Shown: one piece after another, positions 1 through 7,878 of the stretch | Layout: every line of letters starts with the position of its first letter | Numbering within the stretch: the stretch's first letter is position 1 | Assembly: GCF_026898135.2 (NCBI RefSeq) | Contig: NZ_CP114035.2 | Coordinates: 3,637,501-3,701,500, forward strand | Source: Pseudomonas fortuita | GTDB taxonomy: Bacteria > Pseudomonadota > Gammaproteobacteria > Pseudomonadales > Pseudomonadaceae | Direction of reading: 5' to 3' | DNA length: 64,000 nt | Translations under genes and position numbers: made by a program | The notes under the pieces: generated by a model | The model's database searches: none | What the model saw: the letters and a program-made list of their open reading frames with translations, nothing else | What the model was told of the DNA's origin: nothing

Positions 1-1026
1 CGGCATGACTTCGTCGATGAACAGGCGCAGCGTCTTCTCCTGCAACTCGAACGGGAGGTTGAAGGCCAACCCCAGGCAGAACTGGTCGACCCCTTGCGCC
101 TCGTACAATTCCAGCTTGCGGATGATCTCGTCAGGGGTACCGAACATCAGGTTCTCACGGATCGCCTCGGGGTTGTAGCTATCGCGGTTGGCCACCAGTT
201 CATAGGGTACCGCCTCGGGGAAGCCGTTGTTCACGGTGCCGATGTTCTGCATCAGGTTCTCGAAGGCGCGCCCGTAGTCGATGCTGTGGCGCACGGCCAC
301 TTCCCAGTCCTGCTCACGGTCGTAGACACAGGTGCGGCGCTGCATCATGAAGCGCGGGCGCGGTACCTCGGGATGGTCGGCCACCGCCTTGCGGAACTTC
401 TCACCCAGTACGACGACTTCGCTGGCCGGTGCTGACAACGGCGTGGAGAGGATGTTGGCGCCGACACTGACGGCCCAGTCAAAGCTTGCCGGATCACGTG
501 TGGCTACCCAGATTGGCGGGTGTGGCTGCTGCAGCGGCTTGGGTACCGAGGTCGCGACCGGGAACTTCCAGTAATGGCCGTCGTGGGCATAATCTCCCTG
601 CCAGAGCTTTTTCACTGCCGGCAACAACTCTTTCATGTAGGCCACCCCTTCTTGCTGCGGGATGCCGCCGGCCATGCGGTCGAACTCGTATTGGTAGGCA
701 CCGCGGGCGATGCCGAACTCCAGGCGCCCACCTGTCAGGTGGTCACACAAGGCGGACTCACCCGCCAGGCGTATCGGCGACCAGTACGGCGCCACCAGCG
801 TCGAGGTGCCGAGACGAATGTTCTGCGTGTGCTGGGCCAGCCAGGTCAGCGTAATGAATGGGTTGGGCGAGATCGTGCACTCGAGCGTATGGTGCTCGGC
901 GGTCCACAGGGTCTCGAAGCCACCCTCATCGGCCATGCGCACCAGCTTGAGGAAGTTGTGGATCTTGTCGCTCATCCGCTCCTCGGGGTTGAAGCGCTCC
1001 ATGCTCAGGGAAACTGCGAATTTCAT
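1..1026 (-). CDS. Luciferase-like flavin-dependent monooxygenase (partial, C-terminal end cut by window edge)
   Basis: Encodes at least 342 residues of an LLM-class (bacterial luciferase family) monooxygenase, which uses FMNH2 from a partner flavin reductase and O2 to oxidise an organic substrate in the cytoplasm. The start MKFAVSLSMERF is at 1026. Visible family marks are the EHHTIE segment near residue 44, TISPNPF, and RGAYQYEFDRMAGG near residue 110. It is clearly paralogous to the complete 346-residue protein at 51509-52549 (RGAYQFEFDRMANG, SVPKPF, GTPDEII), so only a few C-terminal residues should be missing. It is the last visible gene of a minus-strand operon behind a flavin reductase and an aldehyde dehydrogenase. 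The substrate is not known; the gene set suggests an N-heterocycle, as in the Rut pathway. Confidence 0.9.
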   Translation of the reverse strand, partial: MKFAVSLSMERFNPEERMSDKIHNFLKLVRMADEGGFETLWTAEHHTLECTISPNPFITLTWLAQHTQNIRLGTSTLVAPYWSPIRLAGESALCDHLTGGRLEFGIARGAYQYEFDRMAGGIPQQEGVAYMKELLPAVKKLWQGDYAHDGHYWKFPVATSVPKPLQQPHPPIWVATRDPASFDWAVSVGANILSTPLSAPASEVVVLGEKFRKAVADHPEVPRPRFMMQRRTCVYDREQDWEVAVRHSIDYGRAFENLMQNIGTVNNGFPEAVPYELVANRDSYNPEAIRENLMFGTPDEIIRKLELYEAQGVDQFCLGLAFNLPFELQEKTLRLFIDEVMP

Positions 1027-1065
1027 TGTTGTTGTCTCCAGTCGTGTGGGGTTGGGCAAGCGCAA

Positions 1066-2577
1066 TCAGCGCAGGCGGATGACGAATGGGTCTTGCAAGG
1101 TCTCGGAATAGTCCACCAGCACGTTCTTCAGGCGCGAGAACTCACGCATCACCTCGAAACCGCCGCGAATGCCATAGCCGCTGTTTTTCATGCCGCCGTT
1201 CGACGACATATAGGCCGTCGAGCGATAGGTGTTGATCCAGACCGTGCCGGCGTCGACGTCACGGGCAAAGCGCATGGCGCGGCTAATGTCTCGGGTCCAA
1301 ACACCGGCGGCAAGGCCGTACTCGGTGTCGTTGGCCAGTTCGATCAGTTGCGCCTCGGTATCGAAGGGCACGACCCCGACCACCGGGCCGAAGATTTCAT
1401 CGCGCATGAAGCGCATGTCGTTGCGCGCATCGACGATGACCGTCGGTTCGAAGTACCAGCCACCGTCTCGCACCGCTTCAGCCGCGCGCCGACCGCCCAC
1501 GGCGACCCGGGCCCCTTCTCGGATCGCTGAATCGACGTAGTGCTCGACTTTCTCCAACTGCGCGGCCAGCGCCAGCGGGCCGATATCGGTGTCTTCCATG
1601 GTCGGGTGGCCGACCTTGATCCGCCGTGCGCGCTCGACCAGCGCATCGACGAACGCGGGATAGATCGAGGACTCGACAAAGCAGCGCGAGCCAGCGACGC
1701 AGGTCTGCCCGGCGGCGGCGAACACACCGGCGACCACGCCGTTGACCGCATATTCGATGTTGGCGTCGGCGAACACCACATGGGGTGATTTACCGCCCAG
1801 TTCCATCTGGCACGACACCAGGTTCTGCGCCGCATTGGCGGCGATTTTGCGGCCAGTGGCAGTGCTGCCGGTAAACACCAATTTGGCAACGCCGGGGTGG
1901 CGACTGAGCGCCTCGCCGGTCGTCGGGCCGTCGCCCGTCACCACGTTGATCACTCCCGGCGGAATACCGGCCTGGATCGCCAGTTCGGCCAACGCCAAGG
2001 TCGATGCGCTGGTGTGTTCGGACGGTTTGATGACGACGGTGTTACCGATCGCCAAGCACGGTGCCAGGGTGCCGGTGAGCAGCATCAACGGCGAGTTCCA
2101 AGGCGTGATCATGGCCACCACGCCAATCGGCTCACGCAGGTTGTAGTTCAGCGCATCGAGCTTATTGACCGGGATGGTGTCGCCCTGCAGCTTGTCGGCC
2201 ATGCCGGCGAAGTAGTAGAACGAGTCAGGCAGGCCGCGCATCTGCGCCACCATTTCCTTGAGCAGCTTGCCGTTGTCGCGGCACTCGATGCGCGCCAACT
2301 CGTCGGCATGAACCGCAACCAGCTCACCCAGTCGGCGCACCAGCTTGCCGCGCTCAGTTTGCGTCATGCGACGCCAGGCAGCGCCTTTCAATGCGGCCTG
2401 TGCGCTACGTACCGCTGCATCAACGTCCCGAGCATCGGCCTGGGAAAATTCGTACCAGGGTTGCCCGGTGGTCGGGTCAAAACTGGGCAGGAACTCGCCG
2501 CTCTGGGCGACGGTGAACTGGCCGTCGATGAACAGTTGCTGCCGGGAGCCTTGCAGGCTTTGCAGTGTGGTTTGCAT
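1066..2577 (-). CDS. NAD(P)-dependent aldehyde dehydrogenase
   Basis: A 503-residue ALDH-superfamily enzyme that oxidises an aldehyde to a carboxylate. The catalytic cysteine is C293 in GQTCVAGSR, the general base is E259 in ELGGKSP, and the oxyanion asparagine is N161 in PWNSP. The length is normal for the family. The ATG at 2577 has AGGAG about 10 bases upstream. It lies 25 bases downstream of the flavin reductase gene and 39 bases upstream of the LLM monooxygenase gene, so the three look co-transcribed. It resembles the ALDH of the second cluster (54368-55849), including the shared C-terminal DPFVIR/DPFVMR ending. It probably oxidises an aldehyde produced by the monooxygenase step; the substrate is inference. 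Confidence 0.93.
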   Translation of the reverse strand: MQTTLQSLQGSRQQLFIDGQFTVAQSGEFLPSFDPTTGQPWYEFSQADARDVDAAVRSAQAALKGAAWRRMTQTERGKLVRRLGELVAVHADELARIECRDNGKLLKEMVAQMRGLPDSFYYFAGMADKLQGDTIPVNKLDALNYNLREPIGVVAMITPWNSPLMLLTGTLAPCLAIGNTVVIKPSEHTSASTLALAELAIQAGIPPGVINVVTGDGPTTGEALSRHPGVAKLVFTGSTATGRKIAANAAQNLVSCQMELGGKSPHVVFADANIEYAVNGVVAGVFAAAGQTCVAGSRCFVESSIYPAFVDALVERARRIKVGHPTMEDTDIGPLALAAQLEKVEHYVDSAIREGARVAVGGRRAAEAVRDGGWYFEPTVIVDARNDMRFMRDEIFGPVVGVVPFDTEAQLIELANDTEYGLAAGVWTRDISRAMRFARDVDAGTVWINTYRSTAYMSSNGGMKNSGYGIRGGFEVMREFSRLKNVLVDYSETLQDPFVIRLR

Positions 2578-2602
2578 GTGTGATCAACTCCTGATTTCTG
2601 AC

Positions 2603-3574
2603 TCAGTAGGCTTTGTCCCAGCTCTGCGCGCTGCCGACCATCGCGACACGCCCGCCCTCCTGGGAGTCCATGTAGATGCCGAAGCTGCCGCGCTCGGTCT
2701 CACGCGCATAGCGCTGCAACATGGCGCGTATCTCGTGGGAGATAATGGTTTCGTAGGGCAGTTGATCGAGGGAGAAGAAGTGCAGCGAAGGCGGCAACGC
2801 ACCCTCCAGCAGCGACTCGCCCAGTTTGGCGCGATAGATCAGATAACCCGGGTCGTTATCGGCGGTGTCGAACACCGAATAGAGGAAGGTGTCATCGGGC
2901 AACAGAGCCAACTCGCCGCCCACGGACAGCGGCAGACGGCCGTCCTTGAGTCGACGCGAAGCGGTCGGCAGCACCCAGCCGCCCTTGCCATCCTCGGCCA
3001 GGAGCAAGCGCCCTTCGGATTCGATCAGGTAGCCGGTGATCATGTCGCTCGCCGAGAGCCAGCCCGGTGGCAGCGGGTCCTTGACCTGGGCATAGCGGCC
3101 GCGACAGAAACCCAACGGCGCCTCTGGGCTGGTACCGAACGCCTGGACCTGGCCGAGCAGGATGATATGGTCACCAGCATCGATGCACTGGTGCACCGTG
3201 CAGTCGAACCAGGTCAGGCAATCGGTCAGCACCGGTGCCCCGGTGTGCACCGCGACGTGGCTAACCTGGTCGAATTTGTCGGGGGCTTTGGAGGCGAAGA
3301 CGTTGGAAAGCGCGACCTGCCCTTCGTGCAGCAGGTTGACGGCAAAGCTGTCGGCCTGCAGGAACACCGGATAGCTCGCTGCACCCTTGCCAATGCACAC
3401 CAGCAGCAACGCCGGATCAAGCGAAACGGAGGTGAACGAATTGGCCGTCATGCCCCTTGGGCTGCCCTGCTCGTCACGGGTTGTGACCACGGTTACCCCG
3501 GTGACGAACGTACCGAAGGCACGGCGCAGGGCCATTGGGTCTATCGTCTTGTATTCGTGTTCAACGGTCTGCAT
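2603..3574 (-). CDS. Flavin reductase fused to a degenerate Nudix-like domain
   Basis: A 323-residue protein. Residues about 11-166 form a RutF/HpaC-type flavin reductase domain (FGTFVTGVTVVTT, TANSFTSVSLDPALLLVC, FAVNLL), which would supply reduced FMN to the adjacent LLM monooxygenase. Residues about 178-310 are an extension not found in ordinary family members of about 160 residues. Its tail (QLPYETI, then ERGSFGIYMDSQEGGRV) matches the end of the stand-alone Nudix hydrolase at 57643-58206 (EIPWDDI, then QAGVYGIYMGNDDTGKV). The Nudix box itself (G-x5-E-x7-REUxEExG) is absent, so hydrolase activity is unlikely and a binding role is more plausible. The start is taken at the ATG at 3574 because GAGGTGA precedes it; a GTG at 3583 overlaps that ribosome site. 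First gene of the minus-strand operon. Confidence 0.85.
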   Translation of the reverse strand: MQTVEHEYKTIDPMALRRAFGTFVTGVTVVTTRDEQGSPRGMTANSFTSVSLDPALLLVCIGKGAASYPVFLQADSFAVNLLHEGQVALSNVFASKAPDKFDQVSHVAVHTGAPVLTDCLTWFDCTVHQCIDAGDHIILLGQVQAFGTSPEAPLGFCRGRYAQVKDPLPPGWLSASDMITGYLIESEGRLLLAEDGKGGWVLPTASRRLKDGRLPLSVGGELALLPDDTFLYSVFDTADNDPGYLIYRAKLGESLLEGALPPSLHFFSLDQLPYETIISHEIRAMLQRYARETERGSFGIYMDSQEGGRVAMVGSAQSWDKAY

Positions 3575-3696
3575 GTCACTCACCTCAAGAATGCCGTTGC
3601 ATTGATTGAGGTCAACTATAGGGACGGTGACAGGCAGGGTTCTTCCTAGGTATGGAGGAATAATCGGTTATTTATTCTCGGTTTAAGAGCAAAGCA

Positions 3697-3726
3697 GACT
3701 ACCCCTGCGCCTCACCCGAGGTAGTC
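3697..3726. terminator. Short inverted repeat between PucR gene and flavin reductase promoter
   Basis: GACTACC (3697-3703) and GGTAGTC (3720-3726) form a 7-bp stem with a 16-base loop just after the stop of the PucR gene. There is no T-run, so a terminator role is tentative. The remaining bases up to 3574 must hold the promoter of the flavin reductase operon. Confidence 0.35.
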
Positions 3727-3733
3727 CTGCCCC

Positions 3734-5527
3734 TCATCTTTTGCCGAGTTCTGCGCCGGTAGTCAGTTGGTGTAACTGCAGCGCTAGTTCAAGGGCGAAA
3801 CGCCGCTCAGGAGTATCGAAGTCCAGACCGAACAGCTCTTGAATCCGTGCCAGCCGGTAACGCAGCGTGGTCACGTGCAAGCCCATCGCATCGGCGGCCA
3901 ACTGGCTGCGACAACCTGAGCGCAGGTAAGCCGTCACGGTCTCCAGGTAAGGTGCAGAGTTGCGCTTGTCATACTCGATCAGCTTGCCCAGAGTGCCGCT
4001 AATGAAGTGCCGCACATCGGTGGCGTCGGCGGCGCCGATGAGCAGCGGTAGCGCACCCAGGTCCGGCATTTCGAGCATGCCGCTGCGCCCGTAGTCACGG
4101 GCCACGCGGATCATCCGCCAACAGCGCTCCCACTCGATGGCCAAAGGCTCGAGCCCCTCGAACGTTTCTCCCAGCACCACGATCGGCTCATGGCCTAGCA
4201 CACGCCCGAGGGCATCGGCGATACGCCGGCCAAACCGCGCTTGCACCGCCACCTGCTCGGCGTCTACCGGCAGTAGACAAACCAGGCCGCTACCTAGGGT
4301 GACCATGTGCATGGGCACTTGCAACTGCTTGGCCAGGCCGGAAACCTGCCGACTGCATTCGAGCATCAGATTGTTTCGATGGCTTCCATGACCTGCAAAA
4401 TCCACGACTAACATGCGCAGCGGCGCGGCCAACGGCAAGCCGAGGCGCCGGGCGCGCGCGAGGACATCCTCCGAATCGCGGAAGCGGCGCTCGACGATCT
4501 CGGAAAACAACTCGGTCAGGGTGCGGGTCTCAAAGCGGTAGCGGATCACGCTGCGCATCAATTGCACGCTCAAGGCGAAGCAGGCGTTCTCCAGGAGCAG
4601 CTTGCGCAGGGTGTCGGGCGGCGCATCACCCACGACCAGCAGCGCACCGACCTGTTCATCATCCACCGTCAGCGCTTCGATGTGCGCCGCGAGCCGATGC
4701 TCTCCCTCAAGCGGCAGCATCACCTGACCGTCACGCTGATGCTGCAAGGTGTCGTGAATGTAGCCCAGCAGTTCGCGCCCGCCGCTGCCAGCCAGCCAGC
4801 GTGTCCATTGCGTGTCGTCGTACAGCGCCGGCAAGGCCGAAGCCGAGCCGACCACGTGGCCGGCGGAGAAATCCGCCACCAGTACCGCACCACCGAGCAA
4901 CTCTCCCAGGGTGGCGGCCAAGGCTTGCAACGAGTCGCCCGCCAGCACGTTGCGTAACAGCGAACGCTGCGAACCGAGGATGCGTTGTAACTGCTCATTG
5001 GCTTCCAGTTGCGCACGGCGTCGATGGGCACGGTCCACCGCGATCGCCCCCAGATCAACCACCGCGGCCATGAAGGTCAGGTCCTCCTCGGCCACCTCCC
5101 TGACCGAGCGAGAAATGACAGTGAGCACCATCGGACGTCCTTCAGCGTCGCTGCTGGGCATCGGCAGGGCCAGTACGGTTCGGTAGTTGCGTGCCAGGGC
5201 GTCACGCCGATAGCCCGGAAAGCGTGTCGTGTGCTGGGCATCGCGGATGTAGACCGGCTCCCCACTCTGCAACGCGATTAGCGAGGGACTGGTCGCCAGT
5301 TCCCAGCGGTCCTGCATTTTCTGCGGCAAACGGCTGCTCTCATACCGTGCCATGACCACACCGTAACCGTGAGCGAGATCAATGCACATCACAGACCCTA
5401 GATCCCAGCCGCCTTGCTGGCAGGCTGAGCGGGTCAACTCACCGAGCAACGATTCCAGGTCCTCGTCGGAACTGATCTGGCTCGCCACCCGCCGCAACGC
5501 CGTGATTTTTTCTTGTTGTTCAGGCAT
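3734..5527 (-). CDS. PucR/CdaR-type transcriptional regulator with GAF domain
   Basis: A 597-residue regulator. The N-terminal part (about 1-180) is GAF-like. The middle (about 300-480) fits a CdaR GGDEF-like domain. The C-terminal end holds the PucR helix-turn-helix (YLRSGCRSQLAADAMGLHV, then TLRYRLARIQELFGLD). Such proteins sense a small molecule and usually control the neighbouring catabolic genes. The start at 5527 is chosen because GGAAGGGG lies just upstream; an upstream in-frame extension to 5689 would cross the divergent promoter region. It is transcribed divergently from the DUF1185 gene and lies between the two catabolic operons, so it is the likely activator of both. The inducer is unknown. 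Confidence 0.9.
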   Translation of the reverse strand: MPEQQEKITALRRVASQISSDEDLESLLGELTRSACQQGGWDLGSVMCIDLAHGYGVVMARYESSRLPQKMQDRWELATSPSLIALQSGEPVYIRDAQHTTRFPGYRRDALARNYRTVLALPMPSSDAEGRPMVLTVISRSVREVAEEDLTFMAAVVDLGAIAVDRAHRRRAQLEANEQLQRILGSQRSLLRNVLAGDSLQALAATLGELLGGAVLVADFSAGHVVGSASALPALYDDTQWTRWLAGSGGRELLGYIHDTLQHQRDGQVMLPLEGEHRLAAHIEALTVDDEQVGALLVVGDAPPDTLRKLLLENACFALSVQLMRSVIRYRFETRTLTELFSEIVERRFRDSEDVLARARRLGLPLAAPLRMLVVDFAGHGSHRNNLMLECSRQVSGLAKQLQVPMHMVTLGSGLVCLLPVDAEQVAVQARFGRRIADALGRVLGHEPIVVLGETFEGLEPLAIEWERCWRMIRVARDYGRSGMLEMPDLGALPLLIGAADATDVRHFISGTLGKLIEYDKRNSAPYLETVTAYLRSGCRSQLAADAMGLHVTTLRYRLARIQELFGLDFDTPERRFALELALQLHQLTTGAELGKR

Positions 5528-5669
5528 CGGGGACCCCTTCCACCGATAAGGATTAATCGAATCAGAGGAAAAATAACAGAATCTTGCGATGGTTCGACGG
5601 AAGATTCGCTCCGAATCAGTGACTAGCATGGCCTTCAATTCCACATGGCCCACTGTCCTGGAGGCTTTG
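5528..5669. promoter_or_regulatory. Divergent promoter region with candidate PucR operator
   Basis: This 142-base region separates the regulator from the DUF1185 operon. It contains a perfect interrupted palindrome, GATTCG-CTC-CGAATC at 5603-5617. The octamer CGAATCAG occurs twice, at 5558-5565 and 5612-5619. These are the best candidates for the regulator binding site. The assignment rests on position and symmetry only. Confidence 0.45.
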
Positions 5670-6260
5670 ATGCCCGCTGATATCCGCAAGATCGTGACGT
5701 TTATCGAAACTACCCATCAGGAAGGCGGCAAGGACGCACCCAGGCCGATTACCTCGGTGGTTGTCGCGGCCGTGCTGCGCAACCCTTGGGCCGGCGAAGG
5801 TTTCGTCGAAGACCTGAGTCCCGAGATCGTTCGCCTGGCACCCGAGTTGGGCAAAATGATGTCCGCGGCGCTGGTGGCCCACCTGCCCAAAGAGCACGTA
5901 CAGGCCTATGGGAAAGCCGCGGTGGTGGGCACCAGCGGCGAGATCGAGCACGCCGCCGCACTGATCCACACCCTGCGCTTTGGCGACGTGTACCGCGAGG
6001 CGGTGGATGGCACGGCGTTTCTCAGCTTCATCAACACCCGGGTTGGCGCGGGCGCGTTGCTCAGCGTACCGATGATCCACAAGTCCGAGACGGGTAAGCG
6101 CTCGCACTTCATCACCTCCACCTTCCAGATCGCCGACGCACCTGGCCCTGACGAGATTGTCATCGCCATTGGTGCCAGTGATGGCGGGCGTGTCCACCCA
6201 CGCATCGGCGATCGATTCAAGGACCTGGAAGATATTGCCGCAGAACGCAAGCGTGCCTGA
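5670..6260 (+). CDS. DUF1185 / AA_synth (PF06684) family protein
   Basis: A 196-residue protein of the family labelled 'amino acid synthesis' (DUF1185). It starts MPADIRKIVTFIETTHQEGG and carries the family segments NPWAGEGFVEDL, AYGKAAVVG, GEIEHAAALIHTLRFG and the C-terminal DGGRVHPRIGDR. Structural work on this family reported a chorismate-mutase-like fold; no reaction is established. The ATG at 5670 has TGGAGG upstream. A paralogue sits at 52873-53469 in the second cluster, again beside an LLM monooxygenase and flavin reductase, so a step in ring-opening or hydrolysis of an N-containing intermediate is a reasonable inference. First gene of the plus-strand operon. Confidence 0.9.
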   Translation: MPADIRKIVTFIETTHQEGGKDAPRPITSVVVAAVLRNPWAGEGFVEDLSPEIVRLAPELGKMMSAALVAHLPKEHVQAYGKAAVVGTSGEIEHAAALIHTLRFGDVYREAVDGTAFLSFINTRVGAGALLSVPMIHKSETGKRSHFITSTFQIADAPGPDEIVIAIGASDGGRVHPRIGDRFKDLEDIAAERKRA

Positions 6261-6309
6261 CATCCCGCATGAACATCTGACGACTGTTCCTTTGCGTCGG
6301 CAGTTCCAC

Positions 6310-6331
6310 ACGCGGGATCCACATCCCGCGT
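6310..6331. terminator. Strong hairpin between DUF1185 and ALDH genes
   Basis: ACGCGGGAT (6310-6318) and ATCCCGCGT (6323-6331) form a perfect 9-bp GC-rich stem with a CCAC loop in the 124-base gap. No T-run follows, so it may attenuate or stabilise the transcript rather than terminate it. Confidence 0.5.
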
Positions 6332-6384
6332 AATGCTCGCCGCATGAGCAAACCCTCACGCCGGAAAAACCGAGGCAAAAAATA

Positions 6385-7857
6385 ATGAAAAATCGTGCAA
6401 CGGCAGCGTTACAACAGTTGAGCCGTCCAGATCTCCTGGAACTGCGTGCCTACATAGCAGGGCAATGGATTCATGGCGAAGGACACTTGGCCGTCACCGA
6501 TCCTGCTACCGACGAGGTCATTGCCCACGTCGCCCATTGCGACGAGCACTGGATCGACCGTGCAGTGGAGGCGGCCAGCGAAGCCTTCGTCAGTTGGCGT
6601 GCACTGCTGCCAGCTCAGCGCGGCAATCTGCTGCGCAAATGGGCAGCGCTGACCCGTGAGCATTGCCAGGACCTTGCGACCATCATGTCGGCCGAGCAAG
6701 GCAAGCCCTACGCCGAGTCCCTCGGTGAGATCGACTACGGTGCCAACTTCCTGGAGTGGTTCGCAGCAGAAGGCGAGCGCAGCTACGCAGAATCGATCCC
6801 TAGCCATCTGCCGGGTAGTCAGCTCACTACCCGGCTGCAACCCATTGGCGTCACTGCAGCAGTCACGCCTTGGAATTTTCCGAACGCTATGATCACCCGC
6901 AAAGCCGGCGCGGCACTTGCAGCCGGCTGCCCGATGATCATCAAGCCGGCGCCAGAAACGCCCCTTTCCGCGCTCGCCTTGGCGAGGCTCGCCGAAGAAG
7001 CCGGGCTCCCGGCCGGGGTATTCCAGGTGGTCACCGGCGACGCGCCGAAACTGTCCAAGCAGTTGCTTCAGCACACCGAGGTGAGAGCCTTCAGCTTCAC
7101 TGGCTCTACCGAAGTCGGCCGGATTCTGCTGCGCCAGTCCGCCGACACGGTGAAAAAGGTCTCGCTTGAACTGGGTGGGCACGCGCCTTTCATTGTCTTC
7201 GATGACGCCGACGTGAACGAAGCCGCCACAGCGTGCATCGCCGCCAAGTTTGCCACTTCTGGCCAGGACTGTCTGGCCGCCAACCGCATCTACGTGCAGC
7301 GCAGCCACTATGACGCCTTCGTCACCGAGTTCACTCGGCTGGCCAAGTCACTGCGTGTCGGTCACGGCCTGGCAGAGGGTGTGGATATCGGCCCGATGAC
7401 GCGTGTCAGCGTTGCCAACAAATGCCGTGACCATATTGGCAATGCGATTTCGCTGGGCGCACGGCTGATGTGCGGTGGCCTGGATCACAACCTGGGCAGC
7501 AGTTTCGTCCTGCCGACCGTGCTAGCGGATGTCACCGATGAAATGGACATCGCGTTTGAAGAAACCTTCGGCCCGGTCGCGGCGATCCTACCGTTCGACA
7601 GCGAGCATGAGGTCGTTCAGCGCGCCAATGAAACCGAGTACGGCCTGGCGGCTTATGTCTACACCAATGATCTGAAGCGCGCGGCGCGCGTCTCCGAGCA
7701 GTTGGAGTACGGCATGGTCGCGCTCAACACGGCGAAATTCACCGGAGCACCGATTCCTTTCGGTGGCTGGAAACAGTCCGGCCTGGGCCGGGAAGGCTCC
7801 AAACATGGCCTGGCCGAGTACATGGAACTTAAATACGTCTGCGTCGGCGGCCTTTGA
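6385..7857 (+). CDS. Succinate-semialdehyde-dehydrogenase-like aldehyde dehydrogenase
   Basis: A 490-residue ALDH of the GabD-like branch. Catalytic C296 is in SGQDCLAAN, E262 in ELGGHAP and N164 in TPWNFP; the C-terminal PFGGWKQSGLGREG segment is typical of that branch. It would oxidise a short semialdehyde with NAD(P)+. The ATG at 6385 has GAGG nine bases upstream. It is followed 21 bases later by a class III aminotransferase, a pairing typical of omega-amino acid catabolism: the transaminase makes the semialdehyde and this enzyme oxidises it. The exact substrate cannot be read from the sequence. Confidence 0.9.
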   Translation: MKNRATAALQQLSRPDLLELRAYIAGQWIHGEGHLAVTDPATDEVIAHVAHCDEHWIDRAVEAASEAFVSWRALLPAQRGNLLRKWAALTREHCQDLATIMSAEQGKPYAESLGEIDYGANFLEWFAAEGERSYAESIPSHLPGSQLTTRLQPIGVTAAVTPWNFPNAMITRKAGAALAAGCPMIIKPAPETPLSALALARLAEEAGLPAGVFQVVTGDAPKLSKQLLQHTEVRAFSFTGSTEVGRILLRQSADTVKKVSLELGGHAPFIVFDDADVNEAATACIAAKFATSGQDCLAANRIYVQRSHYDAFVTEFTRLAKSLRVGHGLAEGVDIGPMTRVSVANKCRDHIGNAISLGARLMCGGLDHNLGSSFVLPTVLADVTDEMDIAFEETFGPVAAILPFDSEHEVVQRANETEYGLAAYVYTNDLKRAARVSEQLEYGMVALNTAKFTGAPIPFGGWKQSGLGREGSKHGLAEYMELKYVCVGGL

Positions 7858-7878
7858 TCAAATAACAGGAGAACAACC

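Noticed and set aside
5528..5689. 54-residue N-terminal extension of the PucR regulator
   Set aside because: It would cover the divergent promoter and overlap the DUF1185 start. The ATG at 5527 has a strong ribosome site.
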